A DNA stretch of 64,000 bases from Staphylococcus haemolyticus (GTDB lineage Bacteria; Bacillota; Bacilli; Staphylococcales; Staphylococcaceae), in contig NZ_CP035291.1 in the NCBI RefSeq assembly GCF_006094395.1, forward strand, positions 1,364,001-1,428,000. Direction: 5' to 3'. A model generated the notes under the pieces. That model did no database searches. It worked only from the letters and a program-made list of their open reading frames with translations, and was not told the origin of the DNA. Positions within the stretch are counted from its first letter, which is position 1. Every line of letters begins with the position of its first letter. The position numbers and the translations under genes are program-made. Positions 22,185-32,559 of this stretch are shown here, one piece after another.

Positions 22185-23141
22185 GTGGCAAAGTTAAACA
22201 TGAATAGCGAGATAAAAAATGTAGAAAAACGCCTTCAAAAAGCTATCGAAAGCAATGATCCGATATTACGTGAAGCCTCATCACATTTGCTTTCTTCAGG
22301 AGGTAAAAGAGTTAGACCTGCATTTGTTATATTAAGTAGTCAATTCGGTCCACAAAAGAAAACAGAAGACACGTATCGCGTTGCAGTTGCATTAGAGTTA
22401 ATTCATATGGCAACGCTCGTTCATGATGATGTCATAGATAAGAGTGACAAACGACGTGGACGATTAACCATAGTAAAGAAATGGGATGTTACTACTGCAA
22501 TACTAACTGGAAACTTTCTACTAGCATTAGGACTGGAACATTTATCTGAAATTCGTGACAATCGAATTCATCATATAATTTCAAATTCAATTGTAAATGT
22601 TGGACTTGGTGAGTTATTCCAATTTCAAGATCAATTTAATAGCGAACAAAGTATTACTAACTATCTGAGACGTATCAATAGAAAAACAGCTTTATTAATT
22701 CAGCTAGCAACTGAAGTAGGAGCAATTACTTCAGAAGCTAATGATGAAACTATTCGAAAACTTAAAATGATAGGTCATTATATTGGTATGAGTTTCCAAA
22801 TAGTAGATGATATTTTGGATTTCACTAGCACTGAAAAGAAACTTGGCAAACCAGTTGGTAGCGATTTAATGAATGGACATATAACGTTACCAGTATTACT
22901 TGAAATGAAAAAAGATACGTCATTTAAGAAAAAAATTGCTGCACTAAATCATCAATCTGAATCTCAAGAGTTTAAACCTCTAATTGAACAGATTAGAAAT
23001 TCTTATAGTATTAAAGAATCAAAAGCAATTAGTGATAAATATTTAGCTAAGGCGCTTAAGTTAATTGATGAACTTGATGAACCCAATGCTCAAAGTCTTT
23101 TTATTAAATTAATAAAGAAAATGGGATCACGTAGTGTTTAG
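22185..23141 (+). CDS. hepT: Heptaprenyl diphosphate synthase catalytic subunit HepT
   Basis: A 318-residue trans-prenyltransferase that makes the menaquinone side chain. The first aspartate-rich motif is HDDVIDKSDKRRGR and the second is QIVDDILDFTS; both are intact. GGKRVRPAFVILSS is the usual allylic-substrate segment. GTG at 22185 (MAKLNMNSE) is preferred because AAAAGGTGA lies 5-10 bases before it; another in-frame GTG at 22176 is within that ribosome site. The gene ends at a terminator hairpin. Confidence 0.93.
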   Translation: MAKLNMNSEIKNVEKRLQKAIESNDPILREASSHLLSSGGKRVRPAFVILSSQFGPQKKTEDTYRVAVALELIHMATLVHDDVIDKSDKRRGRLTIVKKWDVTTAILTGNFLLALGLEHLSEIRDNRIHHIISNSIVNVGLGELFQFQDQFNSEQSITNYLRRINRKTALLIQLATEVGAITSEANDETIRKLKMIGHYIGMSFQIVDDILDFTSTEKKLGKPVGSDLMNGHITLPVLLEMKKDTSFKKKIAALNHQSESQEFKPLIEQIRNSYSIKESKAISDKYLAKALKLIDELDEPNAQSLFIKLIKKMGSRSV

Positions 23142-23166
23142 AATGAAAAAATATTGAAAGCGCTTT

Positions 23167-23206
23167 AACAACCTGTTACTATTAAATAGTAGCAGGTTGT
23201 TTGTTA
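23167..23206 (+). terminator. Terminator after hepT
   Basis: AACAACCTGTTACTATT (23167-23183) pairs with AATAGTAGCAGGTTGTT (23185-23201), with one G-U pair; TTGTT follows. Confidence 0.85.
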
Positions 23207-23288
23207 CACAAAATTACTATACATAAATAAACATTTATATTTTAAGTCTTATATTAATCAGACTTAATTCACAGGGGGATCAATTACG

Positions 23289-23738
23289 ATGGAAAGAACT
23301 TTCTTAATGATTAAACCAGATGCAGTACAACGTAATTTAGTGGGAGAAATTATTTCACGTATTGAAAGAAAAGGGTTAAAACTTGTCGGTGCTAAATTAA
23401 TGACAGTTCCTCAAGCTCTAGCTGAAGAACACTATTCCGAACATACTGACAAGCCATTCTATGGTAAATTAATTTCATTTATTACTTCAGCACCTGTTTT
23501 TGCAATGGTTGTCGAAGGTGAAGACGCTGTAGATGTATCAAGACATATTATAGGTAAAACAAATCCTTCTGAAGCTACGCCAGGTTCTATAAGAGGAGAT
23601 TTAGGTTTAACAGTAGGAAGAAACGTAATTCATGGTTCTGATTCAGTTGAATCAGCACAAAGAGAGATTAATTTATGGTTCAAAGAAGAGGAATTAAGTA
23701 GCTACGAAGCACCTAGAGATACTTGGTTATACGAATAG
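23289..23738 (+). CDS. ndk: Nucleoside diphosphate kinase
   Basis: A 149-residue enzyme that moves gamma-phosphate between nucleoside triphosphates and diphosphates. The catalytic His115 lies in RNVIHGSDS, and the N-terminal [18 protein letters not shown] is the phosphate-binding strand. All active-site residues are present. The ribosome site GGGGGATC is a little unusual but well placed. It is monocistronic. Confidence 0.97.
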   Translation: MERTFLMIKPDAVQRNLVGEIISRIERKGLKLVGAKLMTVPQALAEEHYSEHTDKPFYGKLISFITSAPVFAMVVEGEDAVDVSRHIIGKTNPSEATPGSIRGDLGLTVGRNVIHGSDSVESAQREINLWFKEEELSSYEAPRDTWLYE

Positions 23739-23842
23739 TAAATTGAAATATTTTATTAAGAGTTTACAATTCAAATTGGCTTTAGTTGATTGAAATAAGT
23801 AATCTCTTAAATCAAGCATATATCTTTTTAGTCAACATTTTA

Positions 23843-23890
23843 AAGGTAGGACAATGAATTCAAAATGAATTCTGTCCTACCTTCTTTTTT
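23843..23890 (+). repeat. Dispersed hairpin repeat, copy 1, terminator-like
   Basis: AAGGTAGGACA pairs with TGTCCTACCTT, and the inner part GAATTCA-AAA-TGAATTC continues the stem. A T-rich run CTTCTTTTTT follows. A second copy with the same core (ACAATGAATTCAA and ATGAATTCTGT) is at 30912-30960. Confidence 0.8.
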
Positions 23891-23993
23891 TAATTTGAAT
23901 ATTAAATCACTAATCTATCGTTTGATAATTATTAAAATATTCTAATAAATTAAAAAATAACTGTAACACACTAGTTATGTTATAAGGTTGAAT

Positions 23994-24015
23994 GTGATAT
24001 GATAACACATATCAC
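23994..24015. promoter_or_regulatory. 22-base dyad upstream of aroC, candidate operator
   Basis: GTGATATG-ATAACA-CATATCAC is a perfect 8-bp inverted repeat with a 6-base spacer. It sits 35 bases before the aroC start and after a TTATAAG sequence at about 23980 that could be a -10 element. The spacing fits an operator for a dimeric repressor, or a 5' leader hairpin. The regulator is unknown. Confidence 0.45.
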
Positions 24016-24050
24016 AATTTAACGTAGTAAAGGGAAAGGAGCGTATTCTC

Positions 24051-25217
24051 ATGAGATATTTAACATCTGGAGAATCACATGGTCCTCAATTAACAGTAAT
24101 TATTGAAGGTGTACCTGCTAATTTAGAAATTAAAGCGGAAGATATTAATAAAGAAATGTTTAAACGTCAAGGTGGCTACGGTAGAGGACGTCGTATGCAA
24201 ATTGAAAAAGATGCAGTAGAGATTGTATCAGGAGTCAGAAATGGATATACACTTGGTAGTCCAATTACGATTGTTGTCACAAATGATGATTTCACACATT
24301 GGAGAAATATTATGGGAATTGAGCCTATTTCTGATGAAGAAAGAGATAATATGAAACGTACGATTACAAAACCCCGTCCTGGACACGCAGATTTAATCGG
24401 TGGTATGAAATATAATCATAGAGATTTAAGAAATGTTTTAGAACGTTCATCGGCTCGAGAGACAGCAGCACGTGTTGCAGTAGGTGCAGTATCTAAAATT
24501 CTTCTAGAACAATTAGACATTCACATGTATAGTCGTGTTGTTGAAATTGGTGGTATTAAAGATGAAGGTTTATATGATACTGAAACATTCAAACAAAATA
24601 TTGATAAGAATGACGTACGTGTAATTGATGAAACGATCGCTCAAAAAATGAGAGATAAAATTGATGCTGCTAAAAAAGATGGCGATTCCATTGGTGGTGT
24701 TGTTCAAGTTATGGTTGAAAATATGCCTGTTGCAGTCGGTAGTTATGTGCAATATGATCGTAAATTAGATGGTCGTATAGCACAAGGTGTTGTAAGTATT
24801 AACGCATTTAAAGGAGTAAGCTACGGTGAAGGATTTAAAGCTGCTGAAAAACCAGGTAGCGAAATTCAAGACGAAATTTTATATGATAATGAAATTGGAT
24901 TCTATAGAGGCTCCAATCATTTAGGTGGCTTTGAAGGTGGAATGACAAATGGTATGCCGATTATTGTTAATGGTGTTATGAAGCCAATTCCTACTTTATA
25001 TAAACCACTTAATTCCGTTGATATTAATACTAAAGAAGACTTTAAAGCCACGATTGAACGTTCTGACAGTTGTGCAGTGCCTGCAGCAAGTGTTGTTTGT
25101 GAACATGTTGTTGCTTTTGAAGTTGCTAAAGCCATTACAGAAGAGTTTCAATCCAATCATATCGATCAGCTAAAAGCCCAAATTGATGAACGAAGACGCC
25201 TTAATATTGAATTCTAG
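24051..25217 (+). CDS. aroC: Chorismate synthase
   Basis: A 388-residue FMN-dependent lyase that makes chorismate from EPSP, the last shikimate step. The family motifs [17 protein letters not shown] (residues 7-23), [20 protein letters not shown] and [14 protein letters not shown] are complete. It needs reduced FMN. The ribosome site AAAGGAGCG precedes the ATG. It opens the aroC-aroB-aroA operon; chorismate also feeds menaquinone made by the genes upstream. Confidence 0.97.
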   Translation: MRYLTSGESHGPQLTVIIEGVPANLEIKAEDINKEMFKRQGGYGRGRRMQIEKDAVEIVSGVRNGYTLGSPITIVVTNDDFTHWRNIMGIEPISDEERDNMKRTITKPRPGHADLIGGMKYNHRDLRNVLERSSARETAARVAVGAVSKILLEQLDIHMYSRVVEIGGIKDEGLYDTETFKQNIDKNDVRVIDETIAQKMRDKIDAAKKDGDSIGGVVQVMVENMPVAVGSYVQYDRKLDGRIAQGVVSINAFKGVSYGEGFKAAEKPGSEIQDEILYDNEIGFYRGSNHLGGFEGGMTNGMPIIVNGVMKPIPTLYKPLNSVDINTKEDFKATIERSDSCAVPAASVVCEHVVAFEVAKAITEEFQSNHIDQLKAQIDERRRLNIEF

Positions 25218-25249
25218 TAAAATATTAGGTAAGGAACGAGGTATTTCAT

Positions 25250-26314
25250 ATGCAATTACAAACAACCTATCCAAATAATAATTATCCAATTATAGTTGAA
25301 CATAATGCTTTCGAGGAGTTATCTGAATATATACAAGACTATGATAAAGTGTTTCTTATCATTGATGAATACGTCGATTTTAACTTTAAAACTAAGTTTA
25401 TGCCATTTCTTGAATCAACACACATATATAAGATAATAGTTCCAGCTGGTGAGAAGATGAAGTCGTTTGAACATTATCAACAAACGCTAGAGCACCTTCT
25501 TGAATACAATTTAACACGTAATACTTGTTTAGTTGCGATAGGTGGCGGTGCTACTGGAGATTTCACTGGATTTCTTGCTTCATCTTTATTAAGAGGTGTT
25601 GATTTCATACAAGTACCTACAACAATACTTGCCCATGACTCTAGCGTGGGAGGTAAAGTAGGGATTAATTCCATTCACGGTAAAAATTTAATTGGCGCAT
25701 TTTATAGACCAAAAGCTGTGATATACGATTTAAATTTCTTAGCAACATTGCCTTATGACGAAATACTAAGTGGGTATGCTGAAGTTTATAAACATGCACT
25801 ATTAACAGGTCAAGTTGCAGTAGATGACATTGAAAAACACTTCTCCACAAAAGAAAAACTACAATCTTTGAATGATATAGATCAGTTTATCTTCAAAGGA
25901 ATTAAAGCTAAACTAAACGTCATCATTAAAGATGAAAAAGAGCACAATATGCGAAAGTATTTAAATTTAGGACATACTTTCGGTCATGCCGTTGAGTACA
26001 AGACTAAAATACCACATGGTCATGCTGTTATGATTGGAATCATTTACCAATTTATAGTGGCTAATATTTTACTCGATACACAATTCGACATCTCGTATTA
26101 TGCTAACTATTTAAAGAAACTTCATTATCCAGTTCAAATTGTTCAGCAATTAAACTTTGATGATATGTATCACTATATGTTAACTGACAAGAAAAATAAT
26201 GGTGAAGGTATTCAAATGGTATTACTTGAAGAACTTGGAAAACCACGAGTATGTCACGTTGAAAAAACTATATTAATAAAAGCATTTAACGATTTACAAC
26301 TAGTATTAAAGTAG
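25250..26314 (+). CDS. aroB: 3-Dehydroquinate synthase
   Basis: A 354-residue NAD- and metal-dependent enzyme of the shikimate pathway. The NAD-binding [14 protein letters not shown] motif lies at residues 98-111. [20 protein letters not shown] is the substrate motif, and [14 protein letters not shown] carries the metal-binding His. It follows aroC after 32 bases, and the stop is 12 bases before the aroA ATG. Confidence 0.96.
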   Translation: MQLQTTYPNNNYPIIVEHNAFEELSEYIQDYDKVFLIIDEYVDFNFKTKFMPFLESTHIYKIIVPAGEKMKSFEHYQQTLEHLLEYNLTRNTCLVAIGGGATGDFTGFLASSLLRGVDFIQVPTTILAHDSSVGGKVGINSIHGKNLIGAFYRPKAVIYDLNFLATLPYDEILSGYAEVYKHALLTGQVAVDDIEKHFSTKEKLQSLNDIDQFIFKGIKAKLNVIIKDEKEHNMRKYLNLGHTFGHAVEYKTKIPHGHAVMIGIIYQFIVANILLDTQFDISYYANYLKKLHYPVQIVQQLNFDDMYHYMLTDKKNNGEGIQMVLLEELGKPRVCHVEKTILIKAFNDLQLVLK

Positions 26315-26326
26315 GTGGATTACAGT

Positions 26327-27625
26327 ATGTCAAATGAGCAAATGATAGATATAAAGGGGCCTTTAATTGGAGAAATTGAAGTGCCCGGAGACAAGTCAAT
26401 GACCCATCGAGCGATTATGTTGGCGTCTTTAGCAACTGGTCAATCGACTATATATAAGCCTCTTTTGGGAGAAGATTGTTTACGCACAATAGAAATATTT
26501 AAATTATTAGGTGTTAACATAGAGCTTGCTGAAGAAAAGATTATAGTTGATTCACCTGGTTATAATAAATTTAAAACACCACATCAAACACTATATACTG
26601 GAAATTCTGGTACTACAACACGATTATTAGCTGGTTTACTAAGTGGGCTCAATCTAAATTGCGTTTTGTCCGGTGATGCTTCAATAGGTAAGCGACCTAT
26701 GGATAGAGTAATGAAGCCACTCAGATTAATGGGGGCTAATATTACAGGCATCGATGATAATTTTACACCATTAATTATAAAACCCGCTTCAATTAATGGT
26801 ATTACCTATAAAATGGAAGTAGCCAGTGCACAAGTCAAAAGTGCATTATTGTTTGCAAGTCTATTTTCTAATGACAGTTCTAAAATTACTGAGTTAGATG
26901 TAAGTCGAAATCATACTGAAACAATGTTTGAACAGTTTAATATTCCGATTAGCATTTCTGGTAAAGAAATTACTACTCAACCAAATGCTATCGAACATAT
27001 AAAAGCTAAAGATTTTTATGTGCCTGGTGATATCTCTTCAGCAGCATTCTTTATAGTGGCGGCACTTATTACTCCTGGTAGTGATATTACAATTCATAAT
27101 GTTGGCATCAATCCGACTCGTTCAGGTATTATAGATATCGTTAAACAAATGGAAGGAAATATTGAATGTTTAAATATCACAGATACATCAGAACCTACTG
27201 CATCAATCCGTGTTAAATACACACCAAACTTAAAACCTGTTCTTATTGAAGGTGACATAGTTCCAAAAGCTATTGACGAGTTACCAATTATTGCACTATT
27301 GTGTACACAAGCAAGTGGTACTAGTATTATTAAAGATGCAGAAGAATTAAAAGTGAAAGAAACTAATCGAATTGATACGACTGCAGATATGCTCGGTTTA
27401 TTGGGGTTTGAATTGCAACCCACTGATGACGGACTTATTATTCATCCTTCAGAATTTAAAAAATCGGCAACCGTAGATAGTTTAACAGATCACCGAATAG
27501 GGATGATGTTAGCTATTGCATCATTATTAAGTGATAAACCACTGAATATCCGTCAGTTTGATGCAGTAAATGTATCGTTCCCAGGTTTCCTTCCTAAATT
27601 AATGCTTTTAGAAAATGAGGGATAA
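26327..27625 (+). CDS. aroA: EPSP synthase (3-phosphoshikimate 1-carboxyvinyltransferase)
   Basis: A 432-residue enzyme joining phosphoenolpyruvate to shikimate-3-phosphate. The motifs [32 protein letters not shown] (residues about 90-105) and [17 protein letters not shown] are all present. The sequence resembles the S. aureus enzyme, which belongs to the class II, glyphosate-tolerant EPSP synthases as I know them; tolerance here is inference. ATG at 26327 is chosen over an in-frame GTG at 26315 because AGGTGG precedes it by 8 bases. Confidence 0.95.
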   Translation: MSNEQMIDIKGPLIGEIEVPGDKSMTHRAIMLASLATGQSTIYKPLLGEDCLRTIEIFKLLGVNIELAEEKIIVDSPGYNKFKTPHQTLYTGNSGTTTRLLAGLLSGLNLNCVLSGDASIGKRPMDRVMKPLRLMGANITGIDDNFTPLIIKPASINGITYKMEVASAQVKSALLFASLFSNDSSKITELDVSRNHTETMFEQFNIPISISGKEITTQPNAIEHIKAKDFYVPGDISSAAFFIVAALITPGSDITIHNVGINPTRSGIIDIVKQMEGNIECLNITDTSEPTASIRVKYTPNLKPVLIEGDIVPKAIDELPIIALLCTQASGTSIIKDAEELKVKETNRIDTTADMLGLLGFELQPTDDGLIIHPSEFKKSATVDSLTDHRIGMMLAIASLLSDKPLNIRQFDAVNVSFPGFLPKLMLLENEG

Positions 27626-27631
27626 AACAGT

Positions 27632-28876
27632 ATGGAAGATATCTATAAATTAATAGACGATATCAATCTTCAAAAATTAGATAATTTAGATTCTCGTGTA
27701 AATGATGCTTTAACTTCTAATAATGACGATGCATTATTTATTCTTGGTGAAACCCTATATAATTTTGGTTTAACACCTCAAGGTCTAGAGGTATTTAGAA
27801 CTTTATATCATAAATATCCAGATGAAAGTGAATTACTTATATATTTTATTGAAGGTCTAATGTCAGAGAATCAAACTGATGAAGCATTAGAATATTTAAG
27901 TCAAGTAGCAATATCAACAGAAAAATTAATGTTAGAGGCTGATTTATATCAGCAAATTAATATGACAGAAGTTGCCATTGATAAGTTGATTGAAGCTAGG
28001 GAATTAGAGCCAAATGATCCAATCATCCATTTCGCATTAGCTGAGATGCTATATTTTGATGGTCAGTACTTGCGTGCCACACGTGAATATGAAGTCGTAT
28101 TAGGTACGGGTGAATACGAAGTGAATGGTATTAATTTATTTGCTCGTATGGCAGATTGTGCATTACAAAGTGGTAACTATAGTGATGCGATTAATCTATA
28201 TGATGAAATTAATGAAGATGAAATGACTTCTGAAGATTTCTTCAAAAAAGCAATCGCGTATGAAAAAAATGATATCACTCATGAAGCCATTAAAATTACA
28301 AAAAACCTTCTATCGAAAGATCCCGATTTTATTCAAGGATATTTCTATTTACAATCACTTTATGAAAATGAAAAAAATTATCCTGATGCCATTGAAACAG
28401 GCAAAGAGGGGTTACGTTTAAATCAATTTTATAAAGAATTGATGGTTTCAACAGGAAGTTTAGAAATTGAACATGGTGATGCAAATGAAGGTGTTGAATT
28501 ACTAAAACAAGCACTTGAAGTGGACAATGCTTATCATGAACCTTTATTAATTTTGAGTGATTTGTTCCGAAATGAAGAAGATTATGAAGCAATCATCGCA
28601 TTGCTATCATATGTGGATGAAGATGATTTGGACCCCGTATTCATGTGGCACTTAGCCCATGCATTTGGCCAAGAAGAACGTGATAAAGAAGCACAACATT
28701 TCTTTGAACTAGCTTATCCTACAATGAAAACTCAAAGCGCTTTCTTAAGTGACTATTACTATTATTTAATCGAAATCGGTTATAAAGAAAAAGCGAAAAC
28801 AATATTACAACAATTAATAGAAATGGATCCTAGTAATGAGACATGGCAAGAAGAAGCCAATCGTCTTGATTATTAA
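27632..28876 (+). CDS. Tetratricopeptide repeat protein
   Basis: A 414-residue protein built of about ten TPR-like helical repeats, for example LFILGETLYNFGLTPQGLEV and PIIHFALAEMLYFDGQYLRA. It is acidic, has no signal peptide and no membrane segment, so it is cytoplasmic. It starts 6 bases after aroA and is probably in the same operon. TPRs mediate protein binding; the partner is unknown. Relatives in B. subtilis lie at the same place (ypiA). Confidence 0.85.
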   Translation: MEDIYKLIDDINLQKLDNLDSRVNDALTSNNDDALFILGETLYNFGLTPQGLEVFRTLYHKYPDESELLIYFIEGLMSENQTDEALEYLSQVAISTEKLMLEADLYQQINMTEVAIDKLIEARELEPNDPIIHFALAEMLYFDGQYLRATREYEVVLGTGEYEVNGINLFARMADCALQSGNYSDAINLYDEINEDEMTSEDFFKKAIAYEKNDITHEAIKITKNLLSKDPDFIQGYFYLQSLYENEKNYPDAIETGKEGLRLNQFYKELMVSTGSLEIEHGDANEGVELLKQALEVDNAYHEPLLILSDLFRNEEDYEAIIALLSYVDEDDLDPVFMWHLAHAFGQEERDKEAQHFFELAYPTMKTQSAFLSDYYYYLIEIGYKEKAKTILQQLIEMDPSNETWQEEANRLDY

Positions 28877-28890
28877 TGTAGGTGATTCAT

Positions 28891-29427
28891 TTGACTCAAA
28901 CACTTACACAAATGAAACAAAGTTATATTGAATATGCTTTGTTTCATTATCATTTTAAATCACGAATTAGCGTCTGGATTTTAAATTATATTAAATCTCA
29001 TACCGAGTTACTTGAACATGTACATTTTGTAAATCAAAGAATATTTAACCATAAAACGTTAGAACTTGCTTTAACAAATACAGATGCACCAGCAATTAGA
29101 TTAGTTAAAAATAACCACTTACTTATCAATACAAATGAGATATTCGAATACGTAACAACTCACCAAAACGACTTCGATATTCTTATTCATTTTTCAGACC
29201 AACACACAATAGATTTTAGATTCAATGATTTAATTATTCATCAATTAATGTACTCTCCTCAGTACATGGCTTATCTAAACACAATTTATAATTTATCTCT
29301 CGATTCTACAAGAGTGCATTCTCTAGTAGAGCACTTACGACATAATATAGATTTAAGCTTACAACTTAATGATCGAGAACAATTTTACCAATTAACACAG
29401 ATTTTAGAAGTCCTTGAAAACCGATAA
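28891..29427 (+). CDS. UPF0302/YpiB family protein
   Basis: A 178-residue conserved protein. The segment TLTQMKQSYIEYALFHYHFK at the start is characteristic of the family. TTG at 28891 with AGGTGA at 28880-28885 is the likely start, giving MTQTLTQMKQ, which matches the family's N-terminus; an upstream in-frame GTG at 28882 has no ribosome site. It overlaps the next gene's possible TTG start. The role is unknown; the position in the TPR operon is conserved. Confidence 0.8.
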   Translation: MTQTLTQMKQSYIEYALFHYHFKSRISVWILNYIKSHTELLEHVHFVNQRIFNHKTLELALTNTDAPAIRLVKNNHLLINTNEIFEYVTTHQNDFDILIHFSDQHTIDFRFNDLIIHQLMYSPQYMAYLNTIYNLSLDSTRVHSLVEHLRHNIDLSLQLNDREQFYQLTQILEVLENR

Positions 29428-29449
29428 AGTCACAAAGGAATTTAATCAC

Positions 29450-30049
29450 ATGCTTACATTAAAACAGATGTGGGAGTTAACCTTATATCGACACTCTTGC
29501 TTAATCTTTTTACTTATTTGCAACATACTCGGTACCTTATATGGATTTATTTGGTATGGTGATCAATTAGCTAAAACACCTTGGTATTTCTTGCCATTTA
29601 TACCAGATAGCCCAATCGCTTCACTTTTTTTGTGTATTGTTATTATTTGTCTCATTTTTAATAAGCATATCCCATTTGTAGAGGCGCTTGCATTCGTAAC
29701 CTTACTTAAATATGGACTTTGGGCAGTAATAATGAATATTCTCATGATTAATCTTGATCATAACATTACCATAATGAATGTTTTTTTGATTATGAGTCAT
29801 GGTATTATGGCGATTGAAGCCATTTATTTCTATCCTCGTTTAAAAATTAGGATTAGTGGTCTATTAGTGGCAATGATATGGGTATTTAACAATGACTATA
29901 TGGATTATGTTTTAAATAAGTATCCTTACTATGATTTTATTGAACAGCACAAAGAGATAGTAGGCTATATTGCTTTCTGGCTAAGTGTTTTTGCACTAAG
30001 TTTATATTATAATTTACAAAAAATCTTATCGGTTAAATTATTTGATTAA
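29450..30049 (+). CDS. DUF1405 family membrane protein (YpjA-like)
   Basis: A 199-residue integral membrane protein with about six hydrophobic helices, among them CLIFLLICNILGTLYGFIW and IAFWLSVFALSLYYNL. Trp/Tyr-rich loops WYGDQLAKTPWYFLPFIPD are shared with the DUF1405 family. ATG at 29450 has AAGGAA nine bases upstream and is preferred to the TTG at 29414. No transport or enzymatic motif is evident. Confidence 0.82.
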   Translation: MLTLKQMWELTLYRHSCLIFLLICNILGTLYGFIWYGDQLAKTPWYFLPFIPDSPIASLFLCIVIICLIFNKHIPFVEALAFVTLLKYGLWAVIMNILMINLDHNITIMNVFLIMSHGIMAIEAIYFYPRLKIRISGLLVAMIWVFNNDYMDYVLNKYPYYDFIEQHKEIVGYIAFWLSVFALSLYYNLQKILSVKLFD

Positions 30050-30093
30050 ATACAGGATAGTCAGTAGAATATGATTAAAGGAGAGTGGAATTA

Positions 30094-30792
30094 TTGTCTA
30101 TAATGTCTTATATAATATATATCGTCATTATTATGCTCATTCCTATGTGGGCACAACACAAAGTAAAATCTAACTATGAAAAATATGCGCAAGTAAGATC
30201 AACAAGTGGTAAAACGGGTCGCGAGGTAGCAGAAGAAATACTTCATGCAAATGGTATTTATGATGTAGATGTAGTAAAGGGTGAAGGTTTCTTAACAGAC
30301 CACTACGATCCTAAAAAGAAAGTTGTTTGTTTATCTCCTGCAAACTTCGATAGACCTTCAGTAGCTGGTACAGCTATTGCTGCACACGAAGTTGGACATG
30401 CGATTCAACATCAACAAGGGTATGCATTTTTAAGATTTAGAAGTGCATTAGTACCACTAGCTAATTTAGGTAGTTCATTAAGTTACATGATTATCATGTT
30501 AGGTATCATCTTAACAGCTATGGGTAGTGCGTTTGGCTCAACAGCCTTATGGATTGGTGCTGGCTTAATGTCACTTGCAGTTTTATTCTCAATCGTAACT
30601 TTACCTGTTGAATTTGACGCAAGTTCAAGAGCAATGAAACAAATAACTGCATTAAACATTGTAAATGAAAAAGAATATAAACATGCTAAAAAGGTTCTTT
30701 CAGCCGCTGCAATGACTTATGTTGCTGCTACTGCGACAGCTGTTGCAGAACTAGTAAGAATTATACTAATCGCTAGAGCAAGTGATAATTAA
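30094..30792 (+). CDS. Zinc metallopeptidase, YugP family
   Basis: A 232-residue membrane protease. The zinc-binding HExxH motif is in AAHEVGHAIQHQQGY (about residue 100). Hydrophobic segments at the N-terminus (MSYIIYIVIIMLIPMW) and after the active site (LSYMIIMLGIILTAMG, LWIGAGLMSLAVLFSIVTL) anchor it. The family's substrates are unknown. TTG at 30094 with GGAG ten bases upstream is preferred; ATG at 30103 is possible. It follows the DUF1405 gene. Confidence 0.85.
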   Translation: MSIMSYIIYIVIIMLIPMWAQHKVKSNYEKYAQVRSTSGKTGREVAEEILHANGIYDVDVVKGEGFLTDHYDPKKKVVCLSPANFDRPSVAGTAIAAHEVGHAIQHQQGYAFLRFRSALVPLANLGSSLSYMIIMLGIILTAMGSAFGSTALWIGAGLMSLAVLFSIVTLPVEFDASSRAMKQITALNIVNEKEYKHAKKVLSAAAMTYVAATATAVAELVRIILIARASDN

Positions 30793-30911
30793 TGAAGTTA
30801 GGTTTATAGGTATAAAAATCAATGCTTTAAAAACTACTTTAAATTTTTAGTAGTTATTTAAAACTATGAATTTTCAAGTACCAAAATTTTTAACTTTAGA
30901 TATCCTTATAA

Positions 30912-30960
30912 GAGAGTAGAACAATGAATTCAAGATGAATTCTGTTCTGCTCCTTTTTTA
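30912..30960 (+). repeat. Dispersed hairpin repeat, copy 2, terminator-like
   Basis: GAGTAGAACA pairs with TGTTCTGCTC, and the inner GAATTCA-AGA-TGAATTC continues the stem; CTTTTTTATTTTTT follows. Compared with copy 1 at 23843, a G-C pair in the outer stem is A-T here, so the pairing is kept by compensating changes. Confidence 0.8.
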
Positions 30961-31082
30961 TTTTTTAAATATAGCAGTATGATTTAAAATATAGTCTGCT
31001 CTTTTTATATTCATAAAATGCATGATTTTTTAATATGATATATACTAAATAAGAGTTAATAATAAAGGAGAAAGTGATCATA

Positions 31083-31400
31083 ATGAAATCTATGAAAGAA
31101 ATGCAAAATGAAGTGGATGCGTACATTGGACAATTCAAAGCTGGTTATTTTTCTCCACTGGCAAATTTAGCACGTTTAACAGAAGAGGTTGGAGAACTTG
31201 CTAGAGAGATAAACCACTATCATGGTGAAAAGAAAAAGAAAGAAACTGAAGAAGATAATACAATTAAAGCTGAATTAGGAGACAATTTATTTGTTTTACT
31301 TTGTATAGCTAATTCATTAGATATTGATATGACTGAAAGTTTTAATGAAACAATGGAAAAGTTCAACACTAGAGATAAAAATCGTTTTGAACGTAAATAA
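31083..31400 (+). CDS. MazG-like nucleotide pyrophosphohydrolase (YpjD)
   Basis: A 105-residue all-alpha NTP pyrophosphohydrolase. The ExxE-type metal-binding motif is in LARLTEEVGELAREINH (about residues 28-44), and ELGDNLFVLLCIANSL (about residue 65) holds the second acidic pair. It is expected to hydrolyse non-canonical nucleoside triphosphates. ATG at 31083 fits AAAGGAG with long spacing; GTG at 31074 is also possible. bshA starts 28 bases downstream. Confidence 0.85.
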   Translation: MKSMKEMQNEVDAYIGQFKAGYFSPLANLARLTEEVGELAREINHYHGEKKKKETEEDNTIKAELGDNLFVLLCIANSLDIDMTESFNETMEKFNTRDKNRFERK

Positions 31401-31427
31401 ATATAAACAAGAGGAGGATAGATTTTC

Positions 31428-32558
31428 ATGAAAATAGGTATCACATGTTATCCATCTATGGGCGGTTCTGGTATTATTGCTACTGAATTAGGAATAAAAA
31501 TGGCAGAGAGAGGCCATGAAGTACATTTTATAACTTCCAATATTCCTTTTAGAATACGTAAACCTTTACCTAATATTACTTTTCATCAAGTTGAAGTAAA
31601 TCAATATGCCGTCTTTCAATATCCTCCATATGATATTACTTTGAGTACTAAAATTTCAGAAGTTATAAAAGAATATGATTTAGATGTATTACACATGCAC
31701 TATGCAGTACCTCATGCAGTTTGTGGGATTTTAGCACGTCAAATGTCTGGAAAAGATATTAAAATAATGACCACGTTACACGGTACTGATATCACGGTAC
31801 TAGGTTACGACCACTCTCTCAAAGGCGCCATTAAATTTGGGATTGAACAAAGTGATATTGTTACGAGTGTGAGTCACTCTTTAGCACATCAAACTAAATC
31901 TATCATTGAAACCGAGAAAGAAATTGTTCCTATTTATAATTTTGTGCGTGAAAATGAATTTCCAACGCGTCATGATGAAACGCTTAAAGAAGTATATGGT
32001 ATTAAACCTGATGAAAAGGTACTTATACATGTATCTAATTTTAGAAAAGTGAAACGCATAGATACTATATTAGAGACATTTGCTAAAGTTCGTAAAAACA
32101 TACCTAGTAAATTAATCTTGTTAGGAGACGGTCCCGAATTATTAGACATGAGAAAGTTAGCGCGTCACTTAGGTATCGATAGTGATGTACTATTCTTAGG
32201 CAAGCAAGACCAAGTTAGTGAATTTTACCAAATGTCTGATTTAGTACTTCTATTAAGTGAAAAAGAAAGCTTTGGATTAACTTTGCTTGAGGCAATGAAA
32301 ACAGGAGTAGTGCCGATAGGTTCTAATGCTGGTGGTATTAAAGAGGTTATTAAACATGATGAGACTGGTTTCATTGTGGATATAGGAGATAGCACTAGTG
32401 CAAGTGAGTATGCGTTACAACTGCTTTCAAATAAAGAATTATATAATAAAATGCAAACTGCTATGTTAAAGGATATTGACGAACGATTTGGTTCAGAATT
32501 AATAACAGATCAATATGAACACTACTATAGAAAAATGTTAAATCAAAAAGAGGATTAG
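31428..32558 (+). CDS. bshA: N-acetylglucosaminyl L-malate synthase BshA
   Basis: A 376-residue GT4 glycosyltransferase that joins UDP-GlcNAc to L-malate, the first step of bacillithiol synthesis. The N-terminal nucleotide-site MKIGITCYPSMGGSGIIATE and the GT4 E-x7-E motif EKESFGLTLLEAMKTG (about residues 280-295) are present. It is followed at 1 base by papS, an arrangement typical of Firmicutes. The ribosome site GAGGAGG is strong. ypdA at 13.3 kb acts on the product. Confidence 0.95.
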   Translation: MKIGITCYPSMGGSGIIATELGIKMAERGHEVHFITSNIPFRIRKPLPNITFHQVEVNQYAVFQYPPYDITLSTKISEVIKEYDLDVLHMHYAVPHAVCGILARQMSGKDIKIMTTLHGTDITVLGYDHSLKGAIKFGIEQSDIVTSVSHSLAHQTKSIIETEKEIVPIYNFVRENEFPTRHDETLKEVYGIKPDEKVLIHVSNFRKVKRIDTILETFAKVRKNIPSKLILLGDGPELLDMRKLARHLGIDSDVLFLGKQDQVSEFYQMSDLVLLLSEKESFGLTLLEAMKTGVVPIGSNAGGIKEVIKHDETGFIVDIGDSTSASEYALQLLSNKELYNKMQTAMLKDIDERFGSELITDQYEHYYRKMLNQKED

Positions 32559-32559
32559 T

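Larger units (their letters stand above)
23739..24050 (+). other. Intergenic region between ndk and aroC
   Basis: About 310 AT-rich bases with no gene. It holds the dispersed hairpin repeat near 23843-23890 and a 22-base dyad at 23994-24015 just before aroC, both listed separately. Confidence 0.75.
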
